From Prosopocoilus inquinatus (Eukaryota > Arthropoda > Insecta > Coleoptera > Lucanidae): a stretch of 64,000 nt of DNA. The notes under the pieces were generated by a model. The model saw nothing but the letters and a program-made list of their open reading frames with translations, was not told the origin of the DNA and ran no database searches. The stretch is taken from contig CM069876.1 in the NCBI GenBank assembly GCA_036172665.1, forward strand, positions 5,456,001 to 5,520,000, given 5' to 3'. This document shows positions 32,866 to 44,000 of this stretch, piece by piece; the stretch's first letter is position 1; each line of letters starts with the position of its first letter. The position numbers and the translations under genes were made by a program.

Positions 32866-33024
32866 TATTGTTTAAAAAGAAACACCGTTTTGAATTATAT
32901 ACAGGGTGGATCAATTTCGATGTCTCTTATGGGCATCTCCGTACCTATAAGAGATAGAAAAAACCAATGGCCAAGTCTCGATCTCTTTTTTTGGAGATTA
33001 AGTCAATAGTGTAAACAAAAATTC
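32866..33024 (+). repeat. Direct repeat right of the satellite
   Basis: Second copy of the 155-bp segment at 31523, about 90 per cent identical by eye. The pair brackets the satellite. Confidence 0.75.
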
Positions 33025-33651
33025 TTTTGTTTTCAAGTTATAGGCAAAAATTGCCATTTTCGACTTTTCGTTTTTCGGTCATATTTCGTTTATTTCTAGA
33101 GCTGCTTGAACATTATTAGGACACTTTTCGGAATACAATTCAGTGGTGTAGTTGTTTTTTTAATATTTACTTAAATTTTCGAGATATAACAAAGTTATGT
33201 TTTTTTTAATAGAAATCATAGTAGGCAATGCCCTCATTAAATAGAGATTTTTTTTCTGTTTTCAAAGATATATAATCTGTTGGGTTTATTTTTAATAATT
33301 AATAGGAAAAACTGTCATTTTTATTATTATCCTTGCGTTAATATCCTCGATAGGCTGAGTTCAATACGGTGCGATTTATTTGTTTTGCAAGTAATATCAA
33401 TTTAATTAAAGAGTGTACCTAACTTTTTAATGGTGTAAGTGTAACTAGAGTCAATTCCAAAAACTAAAAACAAAATTTGGAGCAGTTTTAACAAAAAAGA
33501 AACCATTTAACACAAAATTGGCACTTAGACCAGTTAGAAGTTACTCTTCAATTACTGCAAATGTAAAAGGGGTAATAGTTACGTAGAATAAAATAATTTA
33601 AAATAAACTCTCTTAAAAACAGTTTTTCATTTTTTAACTTTAATTTTAACA
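33025..33651. other. AT-rich non-coding stretch
   Basis: Nothing recognised. TTTTTCGGTCATATTTCGTTT resembles interior sequence of mariner-type foldbacks but no ends are found. Confidence 0.4.
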
Positions 33652-34115
33652 AAAAAAAATTGTGCAAATCGTTTTTGATTGCAGTGAGAACCTCGAGCAG
33701 CCTCTGGACAGCTGTTTCAGCCCTGCTTGGGGCTTCTTCAGCAGAAACGTAGCTCGACATTCCCACTGCAGACCAAAAACGACTTGCCCAATTTATTCGC
33801 AAATGCGATGTAAGAATGATGAACATATAAAATAGCGACATCTTACTATCGCTTTTTGACCTAACATTGCAGTAGGATAGACAAATTGAAGCGGGATTTG
33901 CTCCTAATGAGTCCCCCATGCAAGGCGGCCATGCTTGCTGTCAAAGCATAATGAAAGATTTTAGAAAAAATTTGTGCAAATCTTTCATTATGCTTTGACA
34001 GCAAGCATGGCCGCCTTGCATGGGGGACTCATTAGGAGCAAATCCCGCTTCAATTTGTCTATCCTACTGCAATGTTAGGTCAAAAAGCGATAGTAAGATG
34101 TCGCTATTTTATATG
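33652..34115 (-). mobile_element. HHR-bearing short retroelement, copy D, with 13-bp target duplication
   Basis: Bounded by TTTAATTTTAACA at 33639-33651 and 34116-34128. Read on the minus strand, an inverted head of about 145 nt is followed by a full linear unit: GACAGCAAGCATGGCCGCCT, CAATTTGTCTATCCTACTGC, the AGCGATAGTAAGATGTCGCT hairpin, the ATTTGCGAATAAATTGGG linker and the hammerhead. It ends in GATTTGCACAATTTTT. The head is a perfect or near-perfect mirror of 33824-34115. This is the longest and best preserved copy. Confidence 0.88.
33684..33760 (-). ncRNA. Hammerhead ribozyme D (consensus, intact)
   Basis: Minus strand: CTGAAGA (33741-33735), helix II AGCCC/GGGCT with loop CAAGCA (perfect), GAAA (33718-33715), CAGCTG, T, C, with cleavage predicted between 33707 and 33706. 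Helix I includes TCTG/CAGA, TCGAGC/GCTCGA and the outer TGCAGTG/CACTGCA and CGTTTTTG/CAAAAACG. All core bases are present. Confidence 0.85.
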
Positions 34116-34128
34116 TTTAATTTTAACA

Positions 34129-34814
34129 TTTTAAGAACCTGCAAACATTTTCATAAAACAAAGATATTGTGAATGAAAACGTGGTAAGGTATCAAATTCA
34201 TAATACCGCCAATTCCTAGCTGACTTGATTAACACTTTGTTAAAGTAAAAAGATAAATATCCTAACTTTTTCAGTTATTAATGGGAATTTATTATTTTCG
34301 TAATATTTATTATGTTTTAGGGCAAGCAGAAAAATGAAAAATAAAATAGTAAATAAATAAATAGTAAACCCGATCTGCGGACATCGCGTGTAAAGCAGTA
34401 TTATATTGAAGCATGAATACATACAAACACGTGTAGATAATTATTGGAAAGGCTGCAAGAGTACCCGTGGTAAATAATTTTAGGTCGGTCGGATTAATAT
34501 AGTCGACCGGTAAAGTAGTGGACAGGGGTTGTAAAGACCTGGGCGTCGTTAAAGTCCATGAGTGTACAAAGGGTACTACAAGTCCCTGGCCTCGTATAAA
34601 CTCGTCTTTATTCGCAGACTTGCTTATTCCAAGCAGGTGCGAAGGCATGCCTGACCGTGTGTGTGCCCCCTGTCCTTTTACAATCAAGTTTAGAGGAAGA
34701 GGAGGATAACGAGTGTGCGCAAACATTAAATGACTTTACTATCTCGCGCGTTCCTTCATCATTTTATTCTCATTCTATTTGAAATCTTAACGTAGTTCAG
34801 TCTCATCATTCATC
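34129..34814. other. Region upstream of JHEH
   Basis: Higher GC from 34500 to 34700. A TCAGT initiator-like motif sits at 34798, only 17 bp before the ATG, with no TATA box in place. No other feature is supported. The transcription start is undetermined. Confidence 0.35.
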
Positions 34815-35003
34815 ATGGGTGCCATAACGAAATTAATTTTTTTGTTAGTGAGCGTGCTATTTGTCTACTTCGCTGTGCAAGTCAATAATGTCCTCTTCGA
34901 AGTGCCCCCAGTTCCTAATTTAAAAGACGACTGGTGGGGACCGGGGGCGCCCACTAAAGAAGACACGGCCATCAAGCCGTTTAAAATCAACGTACCCGAG
35001 CAG
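34815..35003 (+). CDS. JHEH: JHEH exon 1 (membrane anchor)
   Basis: 63 codons: MGAITKLIFLLVSVLFVYFA, then VPPVPNLKDDWWGPGAP and PFKINVPEQ. The donor CAG/gtacct follows. Length and phase equal those of the minus-strand paralog exon at 7845-8033. Confidence 0.92.
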
Positions 35004-38000
35004 GTACCTATTAATAGCTTAGTAAATTGGTTATCATCGGCATGGTTATCATTTATCACGTAATAAACGCGCGAGGTCATGGTTGTGTTTCTACATGTCA
35101 TACGTATTACATATTTTTTTTTAGTGATTGGACACATATTTTCACTTCGTCACGATGTTTGTTAATTAATGTGCGATATGTAATTTTCAAGATATTGAGA
35201 AATATTTCATGATAACTTTTTATTAGCTGTCATTAAGCAGTGACGTGCAAAAATGCTGAAGTAGGTAATTAAAATTTTAAAATACATATACATACAGGAT
35301 GTCTCCGAAAAACTGTTCCTAACTTTCAGAAGTAGCAGAGGGCATGTAATTAAGCAACTTTTATTAACAACGTTGTGGCCGGAAATGGTTTCAGGCCAAG
35401 TTAGAACGAAATAAAGAAAATATGCAAACGATCTAATAATTAAATTGTTAAAATTGCTTTAGTCACTCTATATAGAAACAACTTTAAATTCCCCCTTAAT
35501 GCATTTTTTTTGTGAACTATGGATTGATATACCTATGTCTTTGAAACATATTAAGAGAAAACCTAAAATAATTTTTTTTTTTTCAATTTTTGCTTTCTCC
35601 CATTTCACATACCGGATGTCCCGCGCCATGTGCTCACCCTTCTAGAATCTTTATTTATTAATCGATTAACCTGAATTTTGGAGACGATAACTAAACAAAA
35701 AATGGGATTTTTCGACATACTGATAGTCGTCATAGGACTTCCGGTTTCGCCGGAAGTGATATCCACTTTCTTATTTTAAATGGAACCCTCTATATATTTT
35801 TACATATTTAAAATCTACGGAGCATTGCGAGTCCGAATACGTATCAATTGTTAATTTTGGTTTCCATGACAACGAAAAAAAAAACTTTTTTATTTTTCAG
35901 TCTAGAAAGCTATGAATCGCATTTTTTCGATCTAATGTGATCAAGTGTTTCGAAAAAATCACTCCTTTGATGGTATTTTGATTTTTAACATTTTTACAGT
36001 ATTTGAAATTTTCATTAGCTCTTAACTCATTTTTTTCGATAGAACCTCATGTGTTTCTTAGCTTAGTTCAACAGAACATTTTTTTCTGAGTACACTGATA
36101 CCAAATACGTCATATTTTATTTGAAAGTCATTTGAAATAAAGGGAGTGTAAAATTTCAATAAGACATGCTTTATATTAAATTTTTGTCAAGAACGTGTGA
36201 GTTCAATCGTTGCCATTTATGGTGATATATTACAGGTTGAAATATTTGCACACAGTAAAAGAACACCCTGTAGAATGTCTTGCAAATGAAGAAAGTAATA
36301 TGTCGCAAATTTTTCAGTATCGTTTTGAAAACCACTCGATACAATATCTAAAATTCTCTCCACTTCCTTATAAATATATCTGCCAGATAATTATATCCTT
36401 GGAGATAATCGTATCGACCATGGTTTGATATTATTTGGCAGATAAATTCGTATGGAAAATGGAAAGAAGAAATTTCAAATCTTATAAATGTTTTAAATCT
36501 GCTAATCGTAAAAATCTGCACAAAGTTTCTGTTTCATATAGTAAAATAGAATCTGTATACAGTGTGTCTACGGATTGGGTTCACAATAAGAAAAACCTTT
36601 TCGAGAAAAAGTCATTCTTAATAAAAGTTTTTGTTCGTCCTTTGCAACTGCAAGTTTTTTTTATGATAAATACTCCGATGTGTGGCGTTTGATTGGTTGA
36701 AGGTCGAACAGCAACAGCGAAATTTAAAACTTGGTTATGTATGAACGATGGCTAGGGTTGGCCGCGTAAATTACATGACACGTAATTTATGTAAATTACG
36801 AATAATTGAACTGCATTCACAGCTTAGTAATTAAGAACTTCAATTAGTTGATATATTCTAGTCGGCATTTTATGAAATCGCACTTTATACCTAATGCAAT
36901 TTAAACGAGAAACTGCTACTTCATAAAATGCGGGCTAGTATACGTAGCGCAGAGATATTTTCAAAGTTGTTCAATGTAAGCATTCACAACTGAAAAATTA
37001 GTAGTAATTAGTAATTAAGCGTAGCAGCAAGTTCGCAAAATTCAAACTTTGTCGTTAAATTAAAACGTTTATTCTAAACGCATGCGCGGACGCCGAATTT
37101 TGAAGTTATGTAGTCATTTACCAGTCATTTACTATGGAAATCATATAGAAAGAAAAGTTGCATTTGTACAGGGTGACCCAACGATGCGTATTTCTTCTGT
37201 GGGAAAAAAATTAGGAAAAAAATCTATAAAGAATTTTATACTAGACAATACGCGACATATTGTAAAATTATTTTGAACTATACAGAGTGATCAGAAAAAT
37301 GGTGGTTCGTGGAAACTTATTTTTTTTAATGGAACACCCTGTATATTTTTAGATATTTGGATGCGTCGCAGTGAGCTGATTACAACGGTATAAAGATATA
37401 TTGATTTCATTGAATAACTTTCGTAAAATAATTTTTTTTCTTGAAGAATTTTGCAAAAATTCAGTCAGCTTGAATATAAATTTCTGATTATTGAGGTAAC
37501 ACAGACGAACGAAGATCTAACACAATATTTTGAGAACTTTGGCCTTTATGAAAATGTGAACAAAATTAAGATACCTTTTAGCATTATACCGAGCGATCGA
37601 TACTTAGGAAATATTCGGTATATCATTTTTTTTTAATGGAACGGCCTACTTTTTATTTCAAAAATGGATAACACTTAAATGTAGCTCTCTGCTGATATAA
37701 TTATATACCTTTAATTTTAATAATTTCATCACTAGAAACTTTCTTTTTATAAGTATTTCAATGGTCGGTTATTTTAAACTATACACCCAGTATTGCTACT
37801 TTCCTACCTAAATTCAATCATTCGAAGTCATTTTTCGATCATGATTCTACTTTCAAAGATTACTAATTTGAATACCCCCGGGATGGGATTTATTTTAACA
37901 AAAATAATTTAAAACCGACCATTGAAATACTTGTAAAAGGAAAATTTTTAGTGACGAAATTATTAAAAATAAAGGTATAAAACCTTATATCAGCAGAAAG

Positions 38001-41000
38001 CTACGTTTAAATGCTATCCATTTCTGAAATAAAAAGTAGGCCGTTCCATTAAAAAAAAATAAGATACCGAATGTTTCGTAAGTATCGATCGCTTGCTATA
38101 ATCCAAAAAGATATCTTAATTTTGTTCACATTTTCATAAAGGCCAAAGTCCCAGAAATATCGTGTTAGATTTTCGTTCGTCTGTGTTATCTCATTAATCA
38201 GAAATTCATATTCAAACTGACTGAGTTTTTGAAGGATTCTCCAAGAACAAAATTTATTTTATGAAAGTTATTCACTAAAATCAATATATCTTTATACCGC
38301 TGTAATCAGCTTACTGTGGCGCATCCAAATGTCAAAAAATATATAGAGTGTTCCATTTAAAAAAAATAAGTTTCCACGAACCACCATTTTTCTGATCACT
38401 CTGTACACTTCCAAATAATTTTACAATATGCCGCGTATTGTCTAGTATAAAATTCTTAATCGATTTTTTTCTTATTTTTTTTCCTATAGGCCTCACGGAA
38501 GAAATACGCACCGTTGGGCCACCCTGTACAGGGTGGGCCAAATTTGACACTTTTAAAGGGAAACACCTGTTTTTAGAAGAGTTAGACAAAAACCGACCTC
38601 GGTGTCTGGAGCTCGATTTTTATGACAAGTTCAATGGTAAAAACCGCATTTCGATATCTTGAACCGTTTAGGCGCTAGGGGGTGTTTTTCAAAATTCTGC
38701 GATTTCTAAAAACTTTTATAACTTTTTTGTTTATTAAGATTTTTAATTTCTGTGAAAACTTCTTTAAGGCACTTTTTTATGCAGAATTCACTGCCCTAAA
38801 TTATTTTTTTCTAGTGTTGAATATTTGAGATATAAGCCAGAACTTTATTTTTTTATATGGAACACCATTTATATTTTTACATTTTTGAAAAGAGCAAAAA
38901 ATTCTGTTTACGAAAACATAAAACACTTGATATTTTAATCAAACAGTTTTTGAGATACATGGCATTCAAGTTTTAATTAAAAGTTTAATGTTTTTTGCAA
39001 CAATCAAGTAGGCTATGGATAACAATAACTAAACAATTTAAGTTTTTTTATGTAATTTTGGTAGGCTTCTGTCAAAATTTGACCATGCATTTGCATTTAT
39101 TTTGTACTGTGGCGTTTCTAAAGATATATAAAGATATACTTGTGCAAGGTATGAAAATAAGAAAAAATGTACGAAAACTACGAAAAGTACGACATGTTAA
39201 AGTGTTTTATAGAAGTTGGTGAGAATATAGAAGAAGCATGTAATCTTTACTACGAGCAATATCCTGAAAGAAGACAACTCTTTTGAGATATTTTCTTTAG
39301 GTTGCAAAACAATTTAATAAATTTTGGGTCATTTAAATGACCAACACCCAAAAATTACGAATCTCAAAGAAGAGATAAAAAATTAGAGAAGATAGTAGTT
39401 TTGGAACAAATCGAAAATAACCCAAACCTTTCTAGGCGACAGTTGGAAGAAACATCTGGCTTAGCAAGAACTTCTGCAAGACGGATTTTAAAGAGAGAAA
39501 AATTCCATCCTTACCGCACAAGAAAAATGCAACACCTCTATCCCGAAGATTTTAATGACCGTGTGGAATTTGCTCAGTGGTTCTTGAGAAAGTGCGAAGA
39601 ATATGATTTTTTCCTAAATTGTATTTGGACCGATGAAGCCAACATAAGCAGTGCAGGGGTCTGTAATAGATATAATTGTTATACTTGTTCTAGACAAAAC
39701 CCTCATGTTACTGTTGAAAGGAGAAACCAAGGGCGTTACAGTTTCAATGTATGGGCAGGCATATTCCGAGACAGAATTATTGGTCCCTATATTTACAACG
39801 GTACCCTTACGACACAAAATTATTTAGAAATTTTACGGGAACAAATTGAACCTCTTGTCGATGAACTGCCGCTTATTCAACTGGAAACGGTTTACTACCA
39901 ACAAGATGGAGCACCGCCTCATAATGCTCGAGTTGTTACCCATTTTTTAAATCAACTCTTTGGCAACAATTGGATGGGAAATCAGGGTCCTATACATTGG
40001 CCGGCAAGGTCTCCAGACCTAACGCCAATGGATTTTTTCTTGTGGGGAAGGATAAAGGATCTTGTTTTCAAACGGTCTCCCAATTCAAGAGAGGAATTAG
40101 AGGCAGCGGTGCTACAAGCTTTTGATTCTCTGCGTGCCCTTGTTGCTAATAACAAGACAATATTTGTTCATAGCCCTTTAAATATAAAACATATTTAGTT
40201 ATTGTCATTCATAGCTTACTTGATTATTGCAAAAAACATTAAACTTTTAATTAAAACTTGAATGCCATGTATCTCAAAAACTGTTTGATTAAAATATCAA
40301 GTGTTTTATGAACAGAATTTTTTGCTCTTTTCAAAAATGTCAAAATATAAAGGGTGTTCCATATAAAAAATTAAAGTTCTGGCTTATATCTCAAATATTG
40401 AACACTCTAGAAAAAAATAATTTAGGGCAGTGAATTCTGCATAAAAAAGTGCCTTAAAGAAGTTTTCACAGAAATTAAAAATCTTAATAAACAAAAAAGT
40501 TATAAAGGATTTTAGAAATCGCAGAATTTTGAAAAACGCCTCCTAACGCCTAAACGGTTCAAGATATCGAAATGCGGTTTTTACCATTGAACTTATCATA
40601 AAAATCGAGCTCCAGACACCGAGGTCGGTTTTTGTCTAACTCTTCTAAAAACAGGTGTTTCCCTTTAAAAGTGTGAAATTTGGCCCACCCTGTACAGTTT
40701 AGATTCAAGTCTAATTCGCAGAAATCAGTAACCAACAGATGGCGTTATTAATAAGGAAAACAAACAGCTGTCATTAATGTTATTCGGTATAACTATGTAT
40801 TCGATCCATCAATGTTTTTTGTTATTGTTATTGTTTTATTATTAAGTGTACGTTATGCTAAAAGTACGGAAGCGTCACAAAACTGACAAACAAACATTTC
40901 AATTTCATGTTTTTTATAGGTTAACAAAATGTTTTCCTTATTATAGGAATATTATATTTATTATTATTACAGTAAATTTTGTTCAATTAAGGTAGCTATT

Positions 41001-44000
41001 GAATCAATTAAGGTAGGACAAAATTTGTTTCAAACAAGTAGAAACATTACTTAAAAGTTGTCTAAATTGGGTGTTGATTATAGCTGCTTAATGGAGATTA
41101 TTTTAATTTTATTTATAAGGGATATTTTGGCTATCCTGACACGTCTTTAAAACATTAGCATTTCCTTCCAAATCACCGTCTATTTTTTCATGATTCTAAT
41201 TTCAATTTACCTTTTCATATTCGTATTTTTAGTTTTTCATTTTTCAAGAATAATATGATGCTTCAGATCGCTACCGCAAGCCTAAAAAAATAATTTAAAA
41301 ATGGTTTCACTAGGTTCACTTAACACATTTAAGGTTGAGTTCATGAAAGAAGGCATGCACGTCATATACAATACTCGTCGGTATCGTATCAGATAAGTGG
41401 ACTAGTTAATCAGCACTACACGAATTTTTACATACCGGAAATACGTCATTAAATTAAAGTATTAAGTGTTGATTAACGAAATACAGTTATTTGATACAGA
41501 CAAGTATTTTATATGACGTGCATGCAATCTTTCACAATTGAATTGTAAGTGAATGGGCATTAAAATTGCAAAATGCATAAAGATTTATATTGTAGAGATA
41601 TCATCGTTAATTGTGATCACAGTAAAGAATCAATAGATAGAAGCGCGGGCGTTCGGAACGTGCACTAAACAGTTTAAACTGTAGGTACGGTGAACACGAT
41701 CAGAAATGCAACTGAAACAAAATAGAATATTTGCAGCTCAAAAATTCTTTGCATAAATATTATTGCAGAGATTATACCAAACCTTGTACAGGGTTTTTCA
41801 TAATTGATTGTATCCACGTTACTAAGGTCCGATTTTTTTCACATCTTGATAAATTAATCTGCCAGTTAATCTCCTCGATATATAATATACAGGGAAGGGC
41901 AAAAGTATGGAACCGGCTTAATATTTCGAAAACCGTTTGACGTATCTATTTGAAATTTGGTATGTGATTTAGAGTCAATAAAACCTATATTATCAATTTG
42001 TTTCAATTGTTTATCTGCTTTTGTTTCTGAGATCCAACGCCTACTTGATTTTTTTTAAATGACAACCTGCTGATTTTTTCTTTTATTTAATAGTTCGTTC
42101 AATTCTCTAAACGACCACATAAAAATAATTATCAATTACATAAGAAAATTTTCGAAAAAATAACGTTTGAATGAAAAAGTCAGGAAAAATGGTTTGTTGT
42201 TTGATATTCGACAAAAATTCTAGTCTTAACAAAAAAAACTGTAAAACCATAAGATTATGGGCTGTTTTTAAGACAGAAGAAATAAAAAAATTTTAATAAA
42301 AATTGCCCTAAAAACATGAAAACAAATACTAAATATTAGCGTAAACCATTTTTTCTAACTTTTTCATTCAAACATTATTTTCTAGAAATTTTCTTATGCA
42401 ATAGATAAATATTTTTATGTGGTCGTGTAAAGAATTAAACGAACTGTTACATACAGGAAAGAAATCAGCAGGTTGTCATTTAAGAAAAATCAAGTAGGCA
42501 TTGGATCTCAAAAACAAGAGCAGATAAACAATTGAAACAAATTGGTAATATAGGTCCTATTGACTCTGAATCATACACCAAATTTCAAATAGATACGTCA
42601 AACAGTTTTCGGAATATTAAGCCGTTCCATACTTTTGCCCTATCCTGTATATTATCGATACAATGGTTTCCAAGGATAAGGATAATACCTGGCAGATAAT
42701 TTTATCAGGAGGTGAAGAAATAGGGCATAAGTTTTGCCTGATAGTTGGACAGCTGCAGATACAGAACTTCAGCATCATTAAAAATGTAATTAGTAATTTT
42801 TAAATTAATTAAATTAAAGGCTTTGTGAATTTTATCCAACTGTTGGATTTAGTGCGTTGTAGGTCACGTCAGATATAAAATTAAAAGAAGACCAAATACA
42901 AAAAGTAGAATAGTCTAAAACCTCTTTTATAGATTATAATTTGAATAAAAATGAATTTTATGAAACTGATCAGGAAATATTCATTTAAACACGAAAAGAA
43001 GAAAACCGGCAGGTTTGTTACCGGTGCAGTGGCGTAGCTACAGGGTTTGCAGGGATTGCAAAGCAACCTGGTGCTAGGTCGCCATAGGTGCCCGTTCGGA
43101 GTTTAAAGGAAAAATTTTTGCCTGGAAATCTTTAAAGATTCACGAACGCGGAAAAGCTTTTCTGTAAGTGATATTTCGAAGATTTTCGAAATATTTTCAA
43201 ACAGAATAATCTGAAATAAGGGAAGGATGATAGAAAGAAAAAAAAATGAAAAAGAAAGAAGAAAAACTAAGAGGATTAATTTCTGGAGATGTTTATGCCG
43301 GAAAACAATTTCAAAACAGGTGGAAAACAACACTTTAAACATCAGTTTCGAATTAACGACGTTTGTAGCGCCCTCTGTTAATCCGAGCCGTAAATTTGTA
43401 ATTTGCCAGAAGGAGATTTCAAAACAACTGAAAAACTTGTGTAACTTTCTTCTGTTTATACGAGGGAAGAAATTTCAAGACAACTGAAAAACATTAAGAA
43501 AATTCAAAACATTGTATTACAAAAAAAACAATTTCTAATTAATAAAATGGAGTTTCAAAGAAATTTCAAATCTGTGTAATTAGCGCCATCTGTTAATCTG
43601 TGGCGGCAATTAATTTCGTATGTTTCAAAACAGCTGAAAACAAATTTATTTCAGAATGTTCAGGAACAATGTACTTAAAACAACTTTGAATTAAAAATAA
43701 AAACGAATAGCTAAAACAGCGACATCCTACGATCGCTGTTTTGCGAATATAACGGTCAAGTCGTTTTTGGTTTGCAGTGGGAATGTCGAGCTACGTTTCT
43801 GTCGAAGAAGCTGAAACAGCTGTACAGACGCTACTCGAGGGTTTTGCTGCAATCAAAAACGATTTGCAACAAAATAAAAAAGAAAACATTTATGGCGCCA
43901 TCTGTTATCATGAGTCATAATTTTGTCATCTTTATTTGTGGGGAAACAATTTCAAGGCTACTGAAAATCGATAAAAAAAATAATTTAAGAAATAATGTTA

